DNA from: Limnospira fusiformis SAG 85.79
GTDB lineage: Bacteria; Cyanobacteriota; Cyanobacteriia; Cyanobacteriales; Microcoleaceae
Reading direction: 5' to 3'
DNA length: 64,000 nt
Assembly: GCF_012516315.1 (NCBI RefSeq)
Contig: NZ_CP051185.1
Span: 1,911,403 to 1,975,402 of the forward strand
Shown: positions 54,901 through 64,000 of the stretch, piece after piece
How positions within the stretch are numbered: position 1 is the first letter of the stretch
How the letters are laid out: each line of letters begins with the position of its first letter
Notes under the pieces: model-generated
Told to the model about the DNA's origin: nothing
The model's input: the letters and a program-made list of their open reading frames with translations, nothing else
The model's database searches: none
Made by a program: the position numbers and the translations under genes

Positions 54901-55916
54901 TTGGGGTTAATAATTCCTAATTCTGCTACATTTCCCACGGTTATTGGTAATCCCAAATGGTGGTTAATTAACTCTTCTGAAGTGCGCCCAAATAAATTTA
55001 ATCCGGCGGGATTAACCGCATGAATTATCCCTTGGCAATCTACCATTAAAATACTGTCAGAAATACTATTAAAAATTATTTGTAAACGAGCTTCGCTTTC
55101 TTGCAGTTGGGATTCTATGAGTTTGTGGGAAGTAATATCTTGGGCGGTTCCTAAGACTTGTACAGCCAGACCATTGGCATCTTTGGTAAATGGCACTTCT
55201 TGCGATCGCAGCCAGCGATAGGAGCCATTTTTATGGCGTAGGCGGTATTCAATATCTAAAACTTCACCCTCTGATAAGGCTGAAACTTGCTCTAATATGG
55301 TTTCTAATATAGGTAAATCATCGGGGTGGATCTGCTCCCAATAAAAGCGATCGCCCAAATTGTGTAAATCTTCTGGTGTCAAACCAAGTATCTTAATTAA
55401 TTGTTGATTTACATAAATATTTTTCAAGCTTTTGACATCATAAATATATATCAATTTTGGAAAACTATTAATTATGGTTTTTATGAATTTTGGGTTGTGA
55501 TATAAATGGGTAATATTACAATTTTCTGCGGAGCAGTCAATTGGGGGATTATGGGCTTTACCTAAAGCTAAACTTAATCTTAGCGATCGCTCTATTTCCT
55601 CAAGAATAAGTCGATTTTTGGGCAGATAATCTGTAGCACCCATATTCAAAGCAGCTAGACCCGCCTCTGAGTTGTCAACTAAGGCAATAACTGGGATAGG
55701 TAGTACCCGATGAATCCAATCTGGGAGGGAATATGTAGTATAATCGATAATATAAAGATGATATTCAGGGAAATTATACTCTAAGGACTCCAAGGCGGGG
55801 GAGTATCGCTCTAATTTAACAGAAAGCGATCGCATAAATTTTAGCAACTGTCGGAGTTGGCCTTCGTAAACAGGATCATTTGTTACCAGGAGAATATTAA
55901 AGGATCCGTAGTTCAT
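51900..55916 (-). CDS. Large hybrid sensor histidine kinase (PAS/GAF-rich)
   Basis: A 1338-residue cytoplasmic sensor. In order: a receiver-like domain (~1-115) whose phospho-site region reads [12 protein letters not shown]; three PAS domains (~150-480; the second with [17 protein letters not shown]) with ITNRKKTEE-type linkers; two GAF domains (~530-680 and ~710-860); HisKA with [16 protein letters not shown]; ATPase with [17 protein letters not shown] and GTGLGLAIS; and a receiver with [27 protein letters not shown] and HKPFN. A short helical tail (~1290-1338) has no HPt signature His. The ATG at 55916 starts the conserved [14 protein letters not shown]; an upstream ATG at 56000 would run into the divergent gene. 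The ligand cannot be told. Confidence 0.9.
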   Translation of the reverse strand: MNYGSFNILLVTNDPVYEGQLRQLLKFMRSLSVKLERYSPALESLEYNFPEYHLYIIDYTTYSLPDWIHRVLPIPVIALVDNSEAGLAALNMGATDYLPKNRLILEEIERSLRLSLALGKAHNPPIDCSAENCNITHLYHNPKFIKTIINSFPKLIYIYDVKSLKNIYVNQQLIKILGLTPEDLHNLGDRFYWEQIHPDDLPILETILEQVSALSEGEVLDIEYRLRHKNGSYRWLRSQEVPFTKDANGLAVQVLGTAQDITSHKLIESQLQESEARLQIIFNSISDSILMVDCQGIIHAVNPAGLNLFGRTSEELINHHLGLPITVGNVAELGIINPKRGLVMVEMTVAETEWLQRPFYVVCFRDITERCKTQEALQESEERFSQVVNHIQDVFWLTSPRGDKLFYISPAYEKIWGRSCQSVYDDPGSWLEAVHPDDLQSVIVNFSDQEYAQSSFIEYRIFRPNGDVLWICDRAFPIKNERGDVVRVARIAEDITNRKKTEEHLRQQAEREHLLYQLTLHISQSLNLDDILQNTVNELRHLLNLDRVLILRCHDQNLATVTHESIVPGIETIRGCKYQDYLYNHGQQDSQKEPLIIYDDDANLRAFYPQHYSFNLQAKSRISVPIYQGDNLWGLLIVHHVARLRNWANWEIQLLKQLATQLAIAIYQAELYHQLQVELNDRTQAEEALRESLVREMAITQLIQQISQTLELDRIFDNTTKDVQQILQCDSVVIHQFNNPDNYYHHLLLPDLRIISAKKNQETPHIKLVVKHLRAGQVIMADSHQDSGISASQIKLLKSLNIQAYLGVPVYVGETLWGILATYQKEPRKWLHHEVKLLTQIARQLGVAIYQAELFTQLQQAKEAADTANHAKSEFLANMSHELRTPLNAILGFTQLLGQNSGLTSQQQDYLQIIQQSGKYLLSLINEVLDLSKIEAGTVTLNPTNFNLRTLLERINTMLQIKASSKNLVLDIQLDQDIPDYVKTDESKLRQVLVNLLDNAIKFTDAGYVTLRGSFVSSVSQLYFEVEDTGPGITPDEQERLFQPFVQTDVGRRHQQGTGLGLAISQQYVNLMGGKITIVSVVDGGAKFMFNLPVEVINSENIDLEYLPEEELTIDDISCINLAPNQPNYRILLVEDNFNHRQLLVNILTPLGFQIQEAENGQQALDLWQLWHPHLILMDMRMPVMDGYQATQQIRQTPQGQSTIIIAITAHAFESERSSILATGCNDLIHKPFNIKTLLDCISVNLGVNYIYAKSISNSRSSTQLGPPRLTTKDIAILDHQWIQQFYRAAMAARESQLRDLIAEIPPDNTVIIQALTWYVNHLYFDQIIDLMEPYTHE

Positions 55917-56105
55917 AACATTCTCAGCTTCTCTTGAGTAATAGTTGACAGGAAAGATCTGCGAACCCCAATTCACCCCAGAGTTATGGATAATTACCAT
56001 TGTACCAGTATTTATACCAATATATGGTTTCTGATGTCACCCAGATTTTGGGGGTCAAACTGTTTATACATGATCAACACCTTAGTATATATTATGATAA
56101 TTACT

Positions 56106-57461
56106 ATGAACGGCAAAGCCTTACCTATTTTAGATATGGAATTTGAGTACCCTAATGATCCTGTACCCCTGAATTCACCCTTTTATATTGATCACCCGTC
56201 TATTGAAGAACTAGCCTACCGAGAAATACAGAAACCGGGAAGTGTGATCCGTATTCGTGCGCCTAGGAAAATGGGTAAAAGTTCTCTGTTGCAAAGAATC
56301 TTGTCTTATGGTAAACAGAATAATTATTATATAGTCAACTTAGATTTAAGACAAACTGAAGCCTCAATTTTATCAGATCTGAAACGTTTTTTGCGGTGGT
56401 TTTGTGCTAATGTCGGTCATTTCCTAAATTTACCATCTAGGTTAGATGACTATTGGGATGAAGATATCGGCAGTAAAGTTAGCTGTACAATTTATCTAAA
56501 ATACTTGCTAAATTTAATCGACTCACCTCTGATTATAACCATTAATGAAGTTAACTATCTGTTTGAGTATCCCCAAGTGGCGGGGGAGTTTTTGCCGATG
56601 TTGCGCTCCTGGCATGAGGAAGCCAAGCAATCGGAAGAAATGCAAAAATTGCGATTAGTTATGGTACATTCAACGGAGGTTTATATTCCCCTAAAATTAA
56701 ATCAATCTCCCTTTAATGTAGGACTCCCGATCCGACTGCCATTTTTCACACAAGAACAGGTGAAAGATTTAGCTAAACGTCATGGGATAGAGGATACTGA
56801 TGGCAATTTAGTCACGTCATTAATGGATATGGTGGGAGGTCATCCCTACTTAGTTAGGTTAGCTTTATATCATCTGGTAGTCACCCCAGATAATGATAAA
56901 AAAAGCATAAGCGATCGCCTCCAAAAAATTATCAGCGAAGCCTATACTCAAGGGGGGATTTATCATCAACATTTGTGCGAACAATTAGCGATTCTTAAAG
57001 ACCAAGCAGAACTATTACAAATTTTACAGTTGATTGTGATGTCTAATGACGGGATAATAGTCGAACCCATTGCAGCTTATAAATTGGAGAGTTTGGGGTT
57101 AGTCAGGCTAGAAGGAAATCAAGCGATCGCCAGTTGTCAACTCTATCGCCAGTATTTTCAAAGCCTGTATGAAAAAGGAATATTTAATGAATATTCTCGC
57201 CTGCATCAACTAGAAGCTATGAATCAGCAACTGGAGAAACTCGCCAATATAGATGATTTAACTCAAGTCCCCAATCGTCGTTTTCTGTTTTCATCTTTAG
57301 AAAAACAATGGCAAAAACATAGTTATACAGGGGAAGTTATTTCGATAATTTTGTGTGATATTGACTGCTTTAAGCTGTATAATGATACTTATGGACATAT
57401 TGCGGGGGATAAGTGCTTGCAAAAAGTCGCGAAAGTTCTCCAATCTAGTCTTCATCGTTAA
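56106..57461 (+). CDS. AAA-like ATPase (AAA_35 type) with a truncated GGDEF domain
   Basis: Residues ~1-340 are an AAA-like NTPase of the kind found at the start of cyanobacterial signalling and WD40 proteins: Walker A RAPRKMGKSSLL (~47-58), Walker B-like PLIITINEVNYLF, and VGGHPYLVRLALYHLV. A linker (LYRQYFQSLYEKG) is followed by the first part of a GGDEF domain (ANIDDLTQVPNRRFLF, ILCDIDCFKLYNDTYGHIAG) that stops right after LQKVAKVLQSS, before the GGDEF motif itself, so no cyclase activity is possible. The TAA stop (57459) is in the same frame as the WD40 gene that begins 28 bp later. Several in-frame starts exist between 55986 and 56106; the last fits the family N-terminus best. Confidence 0.8.
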   Translation: MNGKALPILDMEFEYPNDPVPLNSPFYIDHPSIEELAYREIQKPGSVIRIRAPRKMGKSSLLQRILSYGKQNNYYIVNLDLRQTEASILSDLKRFLRWFCANVGHFLNLPSRLDDYWDEDIGSKVSCTIYLKYLLNLIDSPLIITINEVNYLFEYPQVAGEFLPMLRSWHEEAKQSEEMQKLRLVMVHSTEVYIPLKLNQSPFNVGLPIRLPFFTQEQVKDLAKRHGIEDTDGNLVTSLMDMVGGHPYLVRLALYHLVVTPDNDKKSISDRLQKIISEAYTQGGIYHQHLCEQLAILKDQAELLQILQLIVMSNDGIIVEPIAAYKLESLGLVRLEGNQAIASCQLYRQYFQSLYEKGIFNEYSRLHQLEAMNQQLEKLANIDDLTQVPNRRFLFSSLEKQWQKHSYTGEVISIILCDIDCFKLYNDTYGHIAGDKCLQKVAKVLQSSLHR

Positions 57462-57488
57462 AGCCTCAGTGATGACGACTACCAATTT

Positions 57489-59735
57489 TTGTCAGCTTCC
57501 ACAGAATTAGATGCTTTAGAAATCAAAAAAGCCCTAGAAGCCGAGCGCGCCAAAACCATCGAATTGCAACTGGTATCCCAGCAGAAAACATCCCGACTGC
57601 AAAGATTACTGTTAGGGGCAGTTAGTGCAGGTTTTACGATTACATTAATTCTGGGTTTGGCGACATTTTGGCAATATCGACAAGCGAAACTTAGCGAAAT
57701 TCAAGCCCTCACGCAATCCTCGGAAGCCTTCCTCGCCCTCAACCGTCCTTTAGAGGCACTTTTACAAGCAATTAAAGCCAAAAAATCTCTGAATAAGCTG
57801 TGGTGGTCTAATGCAGAAATCCAGGCAAAAGTTGAGTCTGTGCTATCACAAACGGCTTATAGTATTCAAGAGTTTAACCGCTTTTCAGGACATAGGGGTT
57901 CCATTTATAATATTAGTTTCAGTCCTGATGGCAGATTAATTGCTTCTGTGGGTCAGGATAAAACGGTGAAACTGTGGCAGCCAGATGGTGAACTTTTGGC
58001 TAATATAAGCAGCTTTGAAGATGAAACGATCGCCATTAATTTCAGCCCGGATAATCACCTAATAGCGGTTGGTGTCCGGGATGGAAATGTGCAAGTTTGG
58101 AATGTTAAGCAAACTCCCCCCACCCTCGAATATTCCTGGAATGCACATCAACAACCCGTGATGTCCGTCGTCTTTAGTTTTGATGGTGAATTGATCGCCT
58201 CAGTTAGTCTTGATGGTAGTGCCAAACTGTGGAAAATCAACGGAGAATTACTCACCACCCTTAGCAATGATGGAATCCCACGGCGGGCGATCGCCTATAG
58301 TCCTAATGGTGAAATGATCGCCCTTGGTGGAGAATCGGGAATTATCGAACTTTTTAACTCCGATGGTTCCCTCTTAAAAACCCTGCCAAATCATCAAGGG
58401 GAAGTGATGGCGATCGCCTTTAGTCCCGACTCTGATCACCTAGTTTCAGCTAGTCGCGATCGCACCATAAAAATCACCAATACCCAGGGAGAAATCCGGC
58501 AAAGCATCGAAAGCCATGATGATGAAGTTTGGGATATTGCCTTTAGTCCAGACGGCAAATTGATCGCCTCTGGGAGTCGTGACAAAACCGTGCGATTGTG
58601 GAAAAAAAGCCCCATAGATCAACTTTACTATCCCCGGGAAGTATTTCGCGGTCACGAAGGCGAAGTTGATGCTGTCTCCTTTAGTCCCGATAGCCAAACC
58701 CTAGTTTCTGGGTCTTGGGATCGGACTTTACGACTGTGGAAAATCGATCATCCCCTGATGACAAACTTTCAGGCTCATGAGGGAGAAATTTGGGATATTG
58801 TGTTTAATGCCACCTCTGGGGTCATGGCTTCTGCTTCTAGTGACCAAACCATCAAGTTATGGGACTTCATGGGAAACCCCCTAGCCACCTTGACAGGTCA
58901 TATCACCAGAGTCAACCAACTCGCCTTTAGTCCCAATGGTAAATGGTTAGCCTCGAGTTCCCATGATGGTACTGTGAAACTATGGAACTTGGCATCAAAT
59001 TCAGTCCACCGTACCCTCACCGACCATCAAGCCAGTGTTTGGGGGCTGCAATTTACCCCAGATAGCCAAAAACTGGTGACAGCGAGTTGGGATAATACCC
59101 TAAAAATGTGGGACGAATATGGCAATATTTCCCAGGTTTTCACCGGACATATCGGGGCGGTTTGGGGGGTTGATATTCGTTCCGATGGTGAGATGATGGT
59201 GTCTAGTTCCCATGATAATAGCCTCAAACTCTGGAGTTTAGATGGTAGATCCCATTCTCGGCTAAATAGCCATCAAGATGGGGTCTGGTCTGTGTTGTTT
59301 AGCCCTGATGGTGATCTGATCGCCTCTGGAAGTCGCGATCGCACCGTCAAATTATGGCTGTGGAACCCCACCACACAAACCTATAACCTTTACCAGACCC
59401 TATCCGGTCATCAGGGTACAGTCATTCAAGTAACCTTTAGCAATAATGGACAATATCTGGCTTCTGCTAGTGACGATCAAACCGTCAGAGTCTGGAGTCG
59501 CTATGGTGATAGCTTAGTTCATTTGGGGGGAAACTGTGGCATGGTCAGAACCGTAGAATTTAGCCCCGATGACCAAATTCTGGCTAATGGGGGGGGTAAT
59601 GGCACCATCACATTATGGCAAATTGACAAGATCTTAGGTCTCAATACCCTAGAATATGCCTGTGGTTGGATAGGGGATTATTTACGCACCAACAAGAAGT
59701 TAGAAAAAAGCGATCGCCGTCTTTGTGAATTTTAG
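57489..59735 (+). CDS. Membrane-anchored WD40 propeller protein, 3' part of a split STAND-type gene
   Basis: A 748-residue product from TTG at 57489; no ATG is available. It begins with SASTELDALEIKKALEAERA, the usual junction sequence after an NTPase domain in cyanobacterial STAND-WD40 proteins, and the codons before it (DDYQFL) belong to the same motif. A membrane segment follows (VSAGFTITLILGLATFW, ~40), then about fourteen divergent WD40 repeats (~140-720) and the family ending ACGWIGDYLRTNKK...RRLCEF. So the piece is most easily read as the C-terminal part of a longer protein, in frame with the AAA-GGDEF gene upstream and separated by one TAA. Confidence 0.8.
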   Translation: MSASTELDALEIKKALEAERAKTIELQLVSQQKTSRLQRLLLGAVSAGFTITLILGLATFWQYRQAKLSEIQALTQSSEAFLALNRPLEALLQAIKAKKSLNKLWWSNAEIQAKVESVLSQTAYSIQEFNRFSGHRGSIYNISFSPDGRLIASVGQDKTVKLWQPDGELLANISSFEDETIAINFSPDNHLIAVGVRDGNVQVWNVKQTPPTLEYSWNAHQQPVMSVVFSFDGELIASVSLDGSAKLWKINGELLTTLSNDGIPRRAIAYSPNGEMIALGGESGIIELFNSDGSLLKTLPNHQGEVMAIAFSPDSDHLVSASRDRTIKITNTQGEIRQSIESHDDEVWDIAFSPDGKLIASGSRDKTVRLWKKSPIDQLYYPREVFRGHEGEVDAVSFSPDSQTLVSGSWDRTLRLWKIDHPLMTNFQAHEGEIWDIVFNATSGVMASASSDQTIKLWDFMGNPLATLTGHITRVNQLAFSPNGKWLASSSHDGTVKLWNLASNSVHRTLTDHQASVWGLQFTPDSQKLVTASWDNTLKMWDEYGNISQVFTGHIGAVWGVDIRSDGEMMVSSSHDNSLKLWSLDGRSHSRLNSHQDGVWSVLFSPDGDLIASGSRDRTVKLWLWNPTTQTYNLYQTLSGHQGTVIQVTFSNNGQYLASASDDQTVRVWSRYGDSLVHLGGNCGMVRTVEFSPDDQILANGGGNGTITLWQIDKILGLNTLEYACGWIGDYLRTNKKLEKSDRRLCEF

Positions 59736-59748
59736 GGAAACGATAACT

Positions 59749-60186
59749 ATGGATCTGCCTTCCTTTTTGTGGTTATGGAAAATCGCCGCCTGGTCTATGG
59801 GTCTTTCCATCACCGCTTATCTGATCTTAGCAATGACAGGGGGTTGGATGTTCACCTGTAGCCAGCAAAACGCTTCCCGTCCTCTGTGGTTGCGACCCCT
59901 TCATTATGCGATCGGCATGATTATGGTGGTTTTAGTTCTATTATTGTTAGCTGTGGGCATCATCGGAACTATTGGTCACTATGGGAACCTAGGACACTCT
60001 GTACATCTTCCGGCTGGTTTGACCGTCGTGGCTTTAGTCTTGCTTTCGGCCTGGAGTGCCCACCAAATTAACCCAGAAAAATCTTGGGCGCGATCGCTTC
60101 ACATTACCATCAATGTTATTCTATTCTTTAGTTTTGCGATCGTCTCCCTCAGCGGTTGGGTCGTCGTTCAAAAATATCTGCCCTAA
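59749..60186 (+). CDS. DUF4079 membrane protein
   Basis: A 145-residue protein with four membrane segments (GLSITAYLILAMTGGWMF, IGMIMVVLVLLLLAVGIIG, GLTVVALVLLSAWSAHQI, INVILFFSFAIVSLSGWVVV) and histidines at helix ends (HYAIG, HLPAG, HITIN), as in the cyanobacterial/plastid DUF4079 family. Function unknown; a b-type heme role has been considered for such His patterns, but this is a guess. Begins 13 bp after the WD40 gene, and a longer frame overlaps it. Confidence 0.75.
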   Translation: MDLPSFLWLWKIAAWSMGLSITAYLILAMTGGWMFTCSQQNASRPLWLRPLHYAIGMIMVVLVLLLLAVGIIGTIGHYGNLGHSVHLPAGLTVVALVLLSAWSAHQINPEKSWARSLHITINVILFFSFAIVSLSGWVVVQKYLP

Positions 60187-60220
60187 TTTAACCTGCCCGA
60201 AAACTTAATCTGACTTAATC

Positions 60221-61942
60221 ATGAACGGCAACAGTTTTAAACACCTGTGGTTTTCTATGATGGTTCTCCAGATCATGGCGACAATATTACCATCAACAGC
60301 GATCGCCAACCCAGACCTCCCCACCTCAGACACCTGGGAACAACTCCAACGTTACAGCCAGGAAGGCAAAAAAAAGCCCCAACAATCTCAAGTTACCTCC
60401 GTTTCCCAACTTAGCGACGTTCAACCCACAGACTGGGCTTTTCAAGCCTTACAATCTCTAGTAGAAAGATTTGGCTGTATAGCAGGTTATCCCGACGGAA
60501 CCTTTCGCGGAAATAGGGCCTTAAGTCGCTATGAATTTGCCGCCGGAGTCAATACTTGTCTCGATCGCATTTCAGAAATCATCGCCGCCGAAACTAGCGA
60601 TCGTATGACCCAAGGAGAATTACTCGCCGTTAAACGTCTCCAGGAAGAATTTGCCGCCGAATTAAGCCTATTACGACAGGACATTCGCCGCATAGATACC
60701 CGTCTCGACCAAATCGAGAATAATCAGTTTTCCCTCACTACTCAACTGCGAGGGGAGGCAATTTTCGCCCTAACTGATGCTTTTGGAGAAGACACCGGAA
60801 CCGATCAAACCGTATTCCAAAATCGCATTCGTCTCGACTTTAACACCAGTTTTACCGGACGAGATTTGTTATTGACCCGCCTACAAAGTGGTAACGCCTC
60901 CAGCTTTAACCGAGGAGTTATCGGGGAGGGAACCCAAACCTTTAACATTGTCGGTGATACAGAAAATCAAGTTCAGCTAGAACGCCTATTCTATCAATTT
61001 CCCGTCAGCGATCGTCTTTATTTCATCCTCGCCGCCAAAGGAGTTACCTGGGATGATTTTGTTCCTACCCTCAACCCCTATATTGATGACTACGACGGCG
61101 GAAAAGGCAGTTTAAGCGCCTTTGGTCAACGTAACCCCATCTACCGACTCGGGGGAGGCGCTGGAATTGGTATCAATTATGAATTTCGCGATCACAGTTT
61201 AACCAGCATCTTCGGTCCCACATCCCTATCTGTCGGATATCTCACCCCCACCGCCACCAATTCACAACCATCACAAGGCTTATTTAACGGCGATTTTTCC
61301 ATTCTGGCACAATTGACTGTTACCCCCACAGATAACCTACAATTTGCCCTAACTTATAACCATAGTTACTTTACCCCCGGAAACTTTGGCTTTGATAATG
61401 GTCAGAACAATGGCCCCGTTTTTAATCGCACCACCGGAGAAGTTAACCGCAATGCCTTTAACGGCTACACTGGTACTGGCATAGCTAATTCCCTGCTGGG
61501 ATTAACCAACGGACTTAACCCCCTAGGGGTCGCCACAGGCGTTTCTAGTCATTCTTATGGCCTACAATTATCTTGGCGTGTTCACCCTCAAGTTATCCTC
61601 GGAGGTTGGGGAGGATATACCGCCGCTAGGGCTCGTGGTGTCGCTGATGGGCAAATTTGGAACTATGCTATCACTGTGGCATTACCTGATTTATTCCATG
61701 AAGGCAGTTTAGGCGGCGTGATCATTGGTCGGGAACCATATCTGGCTAATCTTGATGCTTCAGGAAGGTTGGGGCGTACCCTTCCCACTGACTCATCCTG
61801 GCATTTGGAGGGGTTTTATCGTTATCAGTTAAATGATTATCTTTCCATTACTCCAGGTATCATTTTGATTACTAATCCTAATCAAAGCGATCGACATCAA
61901 GACCTCGTAATTGGCACGATCAGAACTACCTTTACATTCTAG
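60221..61942 (+). CDS. Outer-membrane porin with SLH domain (iron-uptake porin/Som family)
   Basis: A 573-residue outer-membrane beta-barrel. A signal peptide ends near STAIA (~28). An SLH domain (~60-120; VQPTDWAFQALQSLVERFGC, YPDGTFRGNRALSRYEFAAG) anchors it to the cell wall, then a coiled coil (~125-165; LRQDIRRIDTRLDQIEN) leads to the OprB-type barrel ending in Phe (TIRTTFTF). The family makes up most of the outer membrane protein in cyanobacteria and lets small solutes, including inorganic ions, through. Confidence 0.9.
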   Translation: MNGNSFKHLWFSMMVLQIMATILPSTAIANPDLPTSDTWEQLQRYSQEGKKKPQQSQVTSVSQLSDVQPTDWAFQALQSLVERFGCIAGYPDGTFRGNRALSRYEFAAGVNTCLDRISEIIAAETSDRMTQGELLAVKRLQEEFAAELSLLRQDIRRIDTRLDQIENNQFSLTTQLRGEAIFALTDAFGEDTGTDQTVFQNRIRLDFNTSFTGRDLLLTRLQSGNASSFNRGVIGEGTQTFNIVGDTENQVQLERLFYQFPVSDRLYFILAAKGVTWDDFVPTLNPYIDDYDGGKGSLSAFGQRNPIYRLGGGAGIGINYEFRDHSLTSIFGPTSLSVGYLTPTATNSQPSQGLFNGDFSILAQLTVTPTDNLQFALTYNHSYFTPGNFGFDNGQNNGPVFNRTTGEVNRNAFNGYTGTGIANSLLGLTNGLNPLGVATGVSSHSYGLQLSWRVHPQVILGGWGGYTAARARGVADGQIWNYAITVALPDLFHEGSLGGVIIGREPYLANLDASGRLGRTLPTDSSWHLEGFYRYQLNDYLSITPGIILITNPNQSDRHQDLVIGTIRTTFTF

Positions 61943-62096
61943 TACCCATCCGCTAGACCCCTTAACCACTGCCTCACATCTAAAACTGCCTTGATCAATT
62001 TTATCAATTATGGGAAAATTCACAATATCTTAACACTTACCACCTAGCCTAATCGTAGCTCGCCTATTCGTCTCTGAATTACACCAGGTTTATCCA

Positions 62097-62393
62097 ATGT
62101 CCCCAATTTTTGATGCCATACCCCCAACCTATTCCGACATCATTTTGTGCTACTATCAAAATGCCACCACTAAATTAGAAATTATCCGAATTTCTAATAT
62201 CCCCGGATGGTACTTTGAACACATTCTCTTTCCCGGAGAACGCTTACTTTTTGAAGCAGTTACCGAAGCGAAACTTGAGATTTATCGAGGCGATCGCGTA
62301 AAGCCAAACCTCGCACAAGTAGTCCCCTGTATAGATTTAGCCACCAAAGAAAATCAAATAGCAGAACCCCATTTAGTCCTTGGCTGCGGTTAA
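62097..62393 (+). CDS. DUF1830 protein
   Basis: A 98-residue protein matching the cyanobacterial DUF1830 family: ILCYYQNATTKLEIIRISNI, GWYFEHILFPGERLLFEAV and KLEIYRG. No activity is known. The start is ATG at 62097. Confidence 0.8.
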   Translation: MSPIFDAIPPTYSDIILCYYQNATTKLEIIRISNIPGWYFEHILFPGERLLFEAVTEAKLEIYRGDRVKPNLAQVVPCIDLATKENQIAEPHLVLGCG

Positions 62394-62767
62394 TAATCCA
62401 TAAGCCAGCAGTGTTGACGGGTGCGGTACCAACGTAGGGGCGCGCCTCCGCAGTTAGTCACATTATTACCAAACCCGCCCTCTCTCCCCCAAAGTTCAAG
62501 AAACCCGGTTTCTAACCAATTATTAATTATTAATTATTAATGATTAATTATTCATAATGTCGATGCACGAGTTTTAGTGTCCCCAGCCATGTCCCATTGT
62601 CACCCTATTGACAAAAGAGATATTTTGTGGATATATTCGTGAATGATGCGCCATTATCCTCTCTATAGCCGAGTTTCTCCCCCACAGTTCAAGAGACCCG
62701 GTTTCTTTGAGAAACCGGGTTTCTAACCAATTATTAATTATTAATTATTAATTATTAATTATTAAAT
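62394..62767. repeat. Intergenic repeats: GAAACCCGGTTTCT palindromes and TTAATTA tracts
   Basis: GAAACCCGGTTTCTAACCAA followed by (TTATTAA)n occurs twice, at about 62501 and 62715. The second copy starts a perfect hairpin, arms CCCGGTTTC/GAAACCGGG (62697-62719) with loop TTTGA, that could end transcription. The same palindrome is found before several GUN4 paralogues. No gene seen. Confidence 0.7.
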
Positions 62768-63436
62768 ATGCGTCTTCCCTTTCCTCAGTTTGAGATCAAC
62801 AACCGTCACCATAACCACTTTGCCGAGGTGATAGAAACATCAACCTCCGAATTTTTAGCCCAGTGTTTAGAACCAGAAGACCTCAGTTTTCCAGTAATGC
62901 CCCCCTTTGGTAGTTGGGTAACAGCAATTGATGAGGAGTCCAATAATCGCGTCTATGGCGTAGTTTACCACGCCACCACCAGCCCCATTGACTCCGTACA
63001 TAGAGCCAGGGCTTTAGGCTTATCCCTGGAAGAATTGCGGGAACAGCAGCCCCAAATTTTCGCCATGTTGAAAACAGAATTTAAGGCTGCTATTGTCGGC
63101 TTTGAGAAAACCTCCGGGGGGCTAAATGGTTCCACACCACAACGGGGACAGATTTACCAATATATCCCCCCCCGACCTCCCCAAATTCATCAAGCTGTGT
63201 ATCGGTGTGAGTCGGAGGACATAGTTTATTTTAGCGAAAGCCTGGATTTTTTAGCCAGCTTACTACAAGTGATGAATGCCCCGGTAGACTCTTTAGTGGC
63301 AGCAACTATCCGGGAAATATATCATAAGCGAAATTGCGATCGCAGTTGGTTAATTGAAGCCGGACGGTCTATTAGTGTCCTGCTCAAAGATGATTACGAT
63401 CGCCTGCGAATGATTTTAAAACAAATTCACCCCTAA
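62768..63436 (+). CDS. HAS-barrel domain protein, cyanobacterial
   Basis: A 222-residue protein with an N-terminal barrel-like part (~1-85; FAEVIETSTSEFLAQC, PFGSWVTAIDEESNNRVYGV) as in the HerA/ATP synthase (HAS) barrel, and a C-terminal helical region with WLIEAGRSISVLLKDDYDRL. Widespread in cyanobacteria; function unknown. The start at 62768 follows a TTAATTATTAAAT tract. Confidence 0.7.
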   Translation: MRLPFPQFEINNRHHNHFAEVIETSTSEFLAQCLEPEDLSFPVMPPFGSWVTAIDEESNNRVYGVVYHATTSPIDSVHRARALGLSLEELREQQPQIFAMLKTEFKAAIVGFEKTSGGLNGSTPQRGQIYQYIPPRPPQIHQAVYRCESEDIVYFSESLDFLASLLQVMNAPVDSLVAATIREIYHKRNCDRSWLIEAGRSISVLLKDDYDRLRMILKQIHP

Positions 63437-63452
63437 TAGTATGAGAATTAAT

Positions 63453-64000
63453 TTAATATCGAATTTGTAATGTCACCGAAGCCCTAACCTCTTGTTCCCC
63501 TCCAATAACAGGGGTTGAAGCCTCTGGGGCGCTGGCTAAAGCGTCCGATCGCATCATCGGTCTAGGAACAGGGCTGCTGATATGATTGATCTGAATATTG
63601 ACAATTTCCCGGCGGTTCAAGTTCAAGGTATCTAACACAGTATCAGCCTGTTGCTGGGCTTGTTGAGTCGCCAACTGTAGGGCTTGTTTGTGGGCGGCAG
63701 TCAGATCAGCATCAGCAGCCACAAAACTAATACCATCAATGCGAGTAGCGCCAGCATTTACCGCCTGATCAAGTAAGTTCCCAACCTCCTCCGTTTTGAG
63801 GCGAAACGTCACGCTATTGGTCGCGCTATAGCCGATTAACTCTCGTTGGTTATTGCGATGGTTATAGTTGGGGTTGAGGCGAATTCCCGCCGTTTCCAAC
63901 TTTTCAACATTGCGCGATCGCAGTAATTCTACCACCGCTGATGTACGTCTAGCCGCTTCTTGCTGAACCTCTTGGGCTGTTCTCCCTTGAACTTCCACCC
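63453..64000 (-). CDS. SIMPL-domain (DUF541) protein, 3' part
   Basis: The frame is open to the end of the window, so the N-terminal part (including any signal peptide) is missing; a GTG at 63998 is not taken as the start. About 181 residues remain with the SIMPL pattern: VEVQGRTAQEVQQEAARRTS, YSATNSVTFRLKTEEVGNLL, GATRIDGISFVAAD and a C-terminal TPVIGGEQEVRASVTLQIRY. Family members are exported or periplasmic (YggE-like) and have been linked to oxidative-stress protection; the role here is not known. Confidence 0.85.
   Translation of the reverse strand, partial: VEVQGRTAQEVQQEAARRTSAVVELLRSRNVEKLETAGIRLNPNYNHRNNQRELIGYSATNSVTFRLKTEEVGNLLDQAVNAGATRIDGISFVAADADLTAAHKQALQLATQQAQQQADTVLDTLNLNRREIVNIQINHISSPVPRPMMRSDALASAPEASTPVIGGEQEVRASVTLQIRY

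Noticed and set aside
1-64000. tRNA, rRNA and riboswitches
   Set aside because: Scanned by eye for cloverleaf-like TTC/GGTTC patterns and long conserved RNA strings; none convincing. A dedicated RNA search would be needed to exclude them.

Overview
The window looks like a chromosomal segment of a filamentous, non-heterocystous cyanobacterium, most probably the Arthrospira/Limnospira group. The grounds are the very frequent HIP1 octamer GCGATCGC, cyanobacteria-restricted genes (Ycf66, a Ycf49-like DUF2499 protein with its DUF3593 partner, DUF1830, DUF4079, an SLH/OprB-type porin), an aa3-type cytochrome c oxidase locus, and accessory genes typical of that group (Uma2 nucleases, XisH/XisI, WD40 and STAND proteins, GUN4-domain paralogues). 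The genus is inferred from gene content and not proven. No rRNA, tRNA or CRISPR array was seen.

Layout. 1-6850 is accessory and repeat-rich: the 3' part of a WD40 gene with almost identical repeats, a Uma2 gene, about 20 copies of a ~115-128 bp palindromic repeat, an IS630-family element with a probable programmed frameshift, and two further repeat families. 6850-9103 carries an AGCS-type Na+/amino-acid symporter and two small thylakoid-type membrane proteins. 9169-14322 is a 1717-residue STAND NTPase-WD40 protein that has taken a copy of the palindromic repeat into its coding sequence. 14570-20520 is a compact group: a radical-SAM activase and a coiled-coil protein facing away from a second coiled-coil protein and a double-AAA (CbxX-like) ATPase. 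An Hsp70-like gene at 34816 may once have belonged to it.

20521-34815 is the most unusual part. It holds a Uma2 gene whose leader and first codons are reiterated three times as a chain of ATGA-overlapping small ORFs, XisH/XisI modules lying between copies of the Uma2 3' end, and six paralogous genes for zinc ribbon-coiled coil-GUN4 proteins. The coiled coils of these proteins are minisatellites built around HIP1, and their C-termini are hypervariable and run into a conserved tail read in three different frames. The whole is embedded in hairpin-forming ~119 bp repeats and shows a two-gene segmental duplication.

36530-48301 is mostly core genome: secreted PPC-domain and HtrA-type proteins, two TolB-like lipoproteins, Ycf66, a decayed TnpB, the cytochrome c oxidase operon ctaC-ctaD-ctaE with a clear terminator, the divergent heme-A genes ctaA and ctaB, and a TPR protein. 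48282-57461 is a signalling cluster: a diguanylate cyclase, a receiver-histidine kinase coupled to a 1338-residue hybrid kinase, and a AAA-GGDEF protein. The last gene runs, in the same frame but across one TAA codon, into a WD40 gene (57489-59735), which looks like a gene chimera. The window ends with DUF4079, a porin, DUF1830, a HAS-barrel protein and the 3' part of a SIMPL-domain gene.
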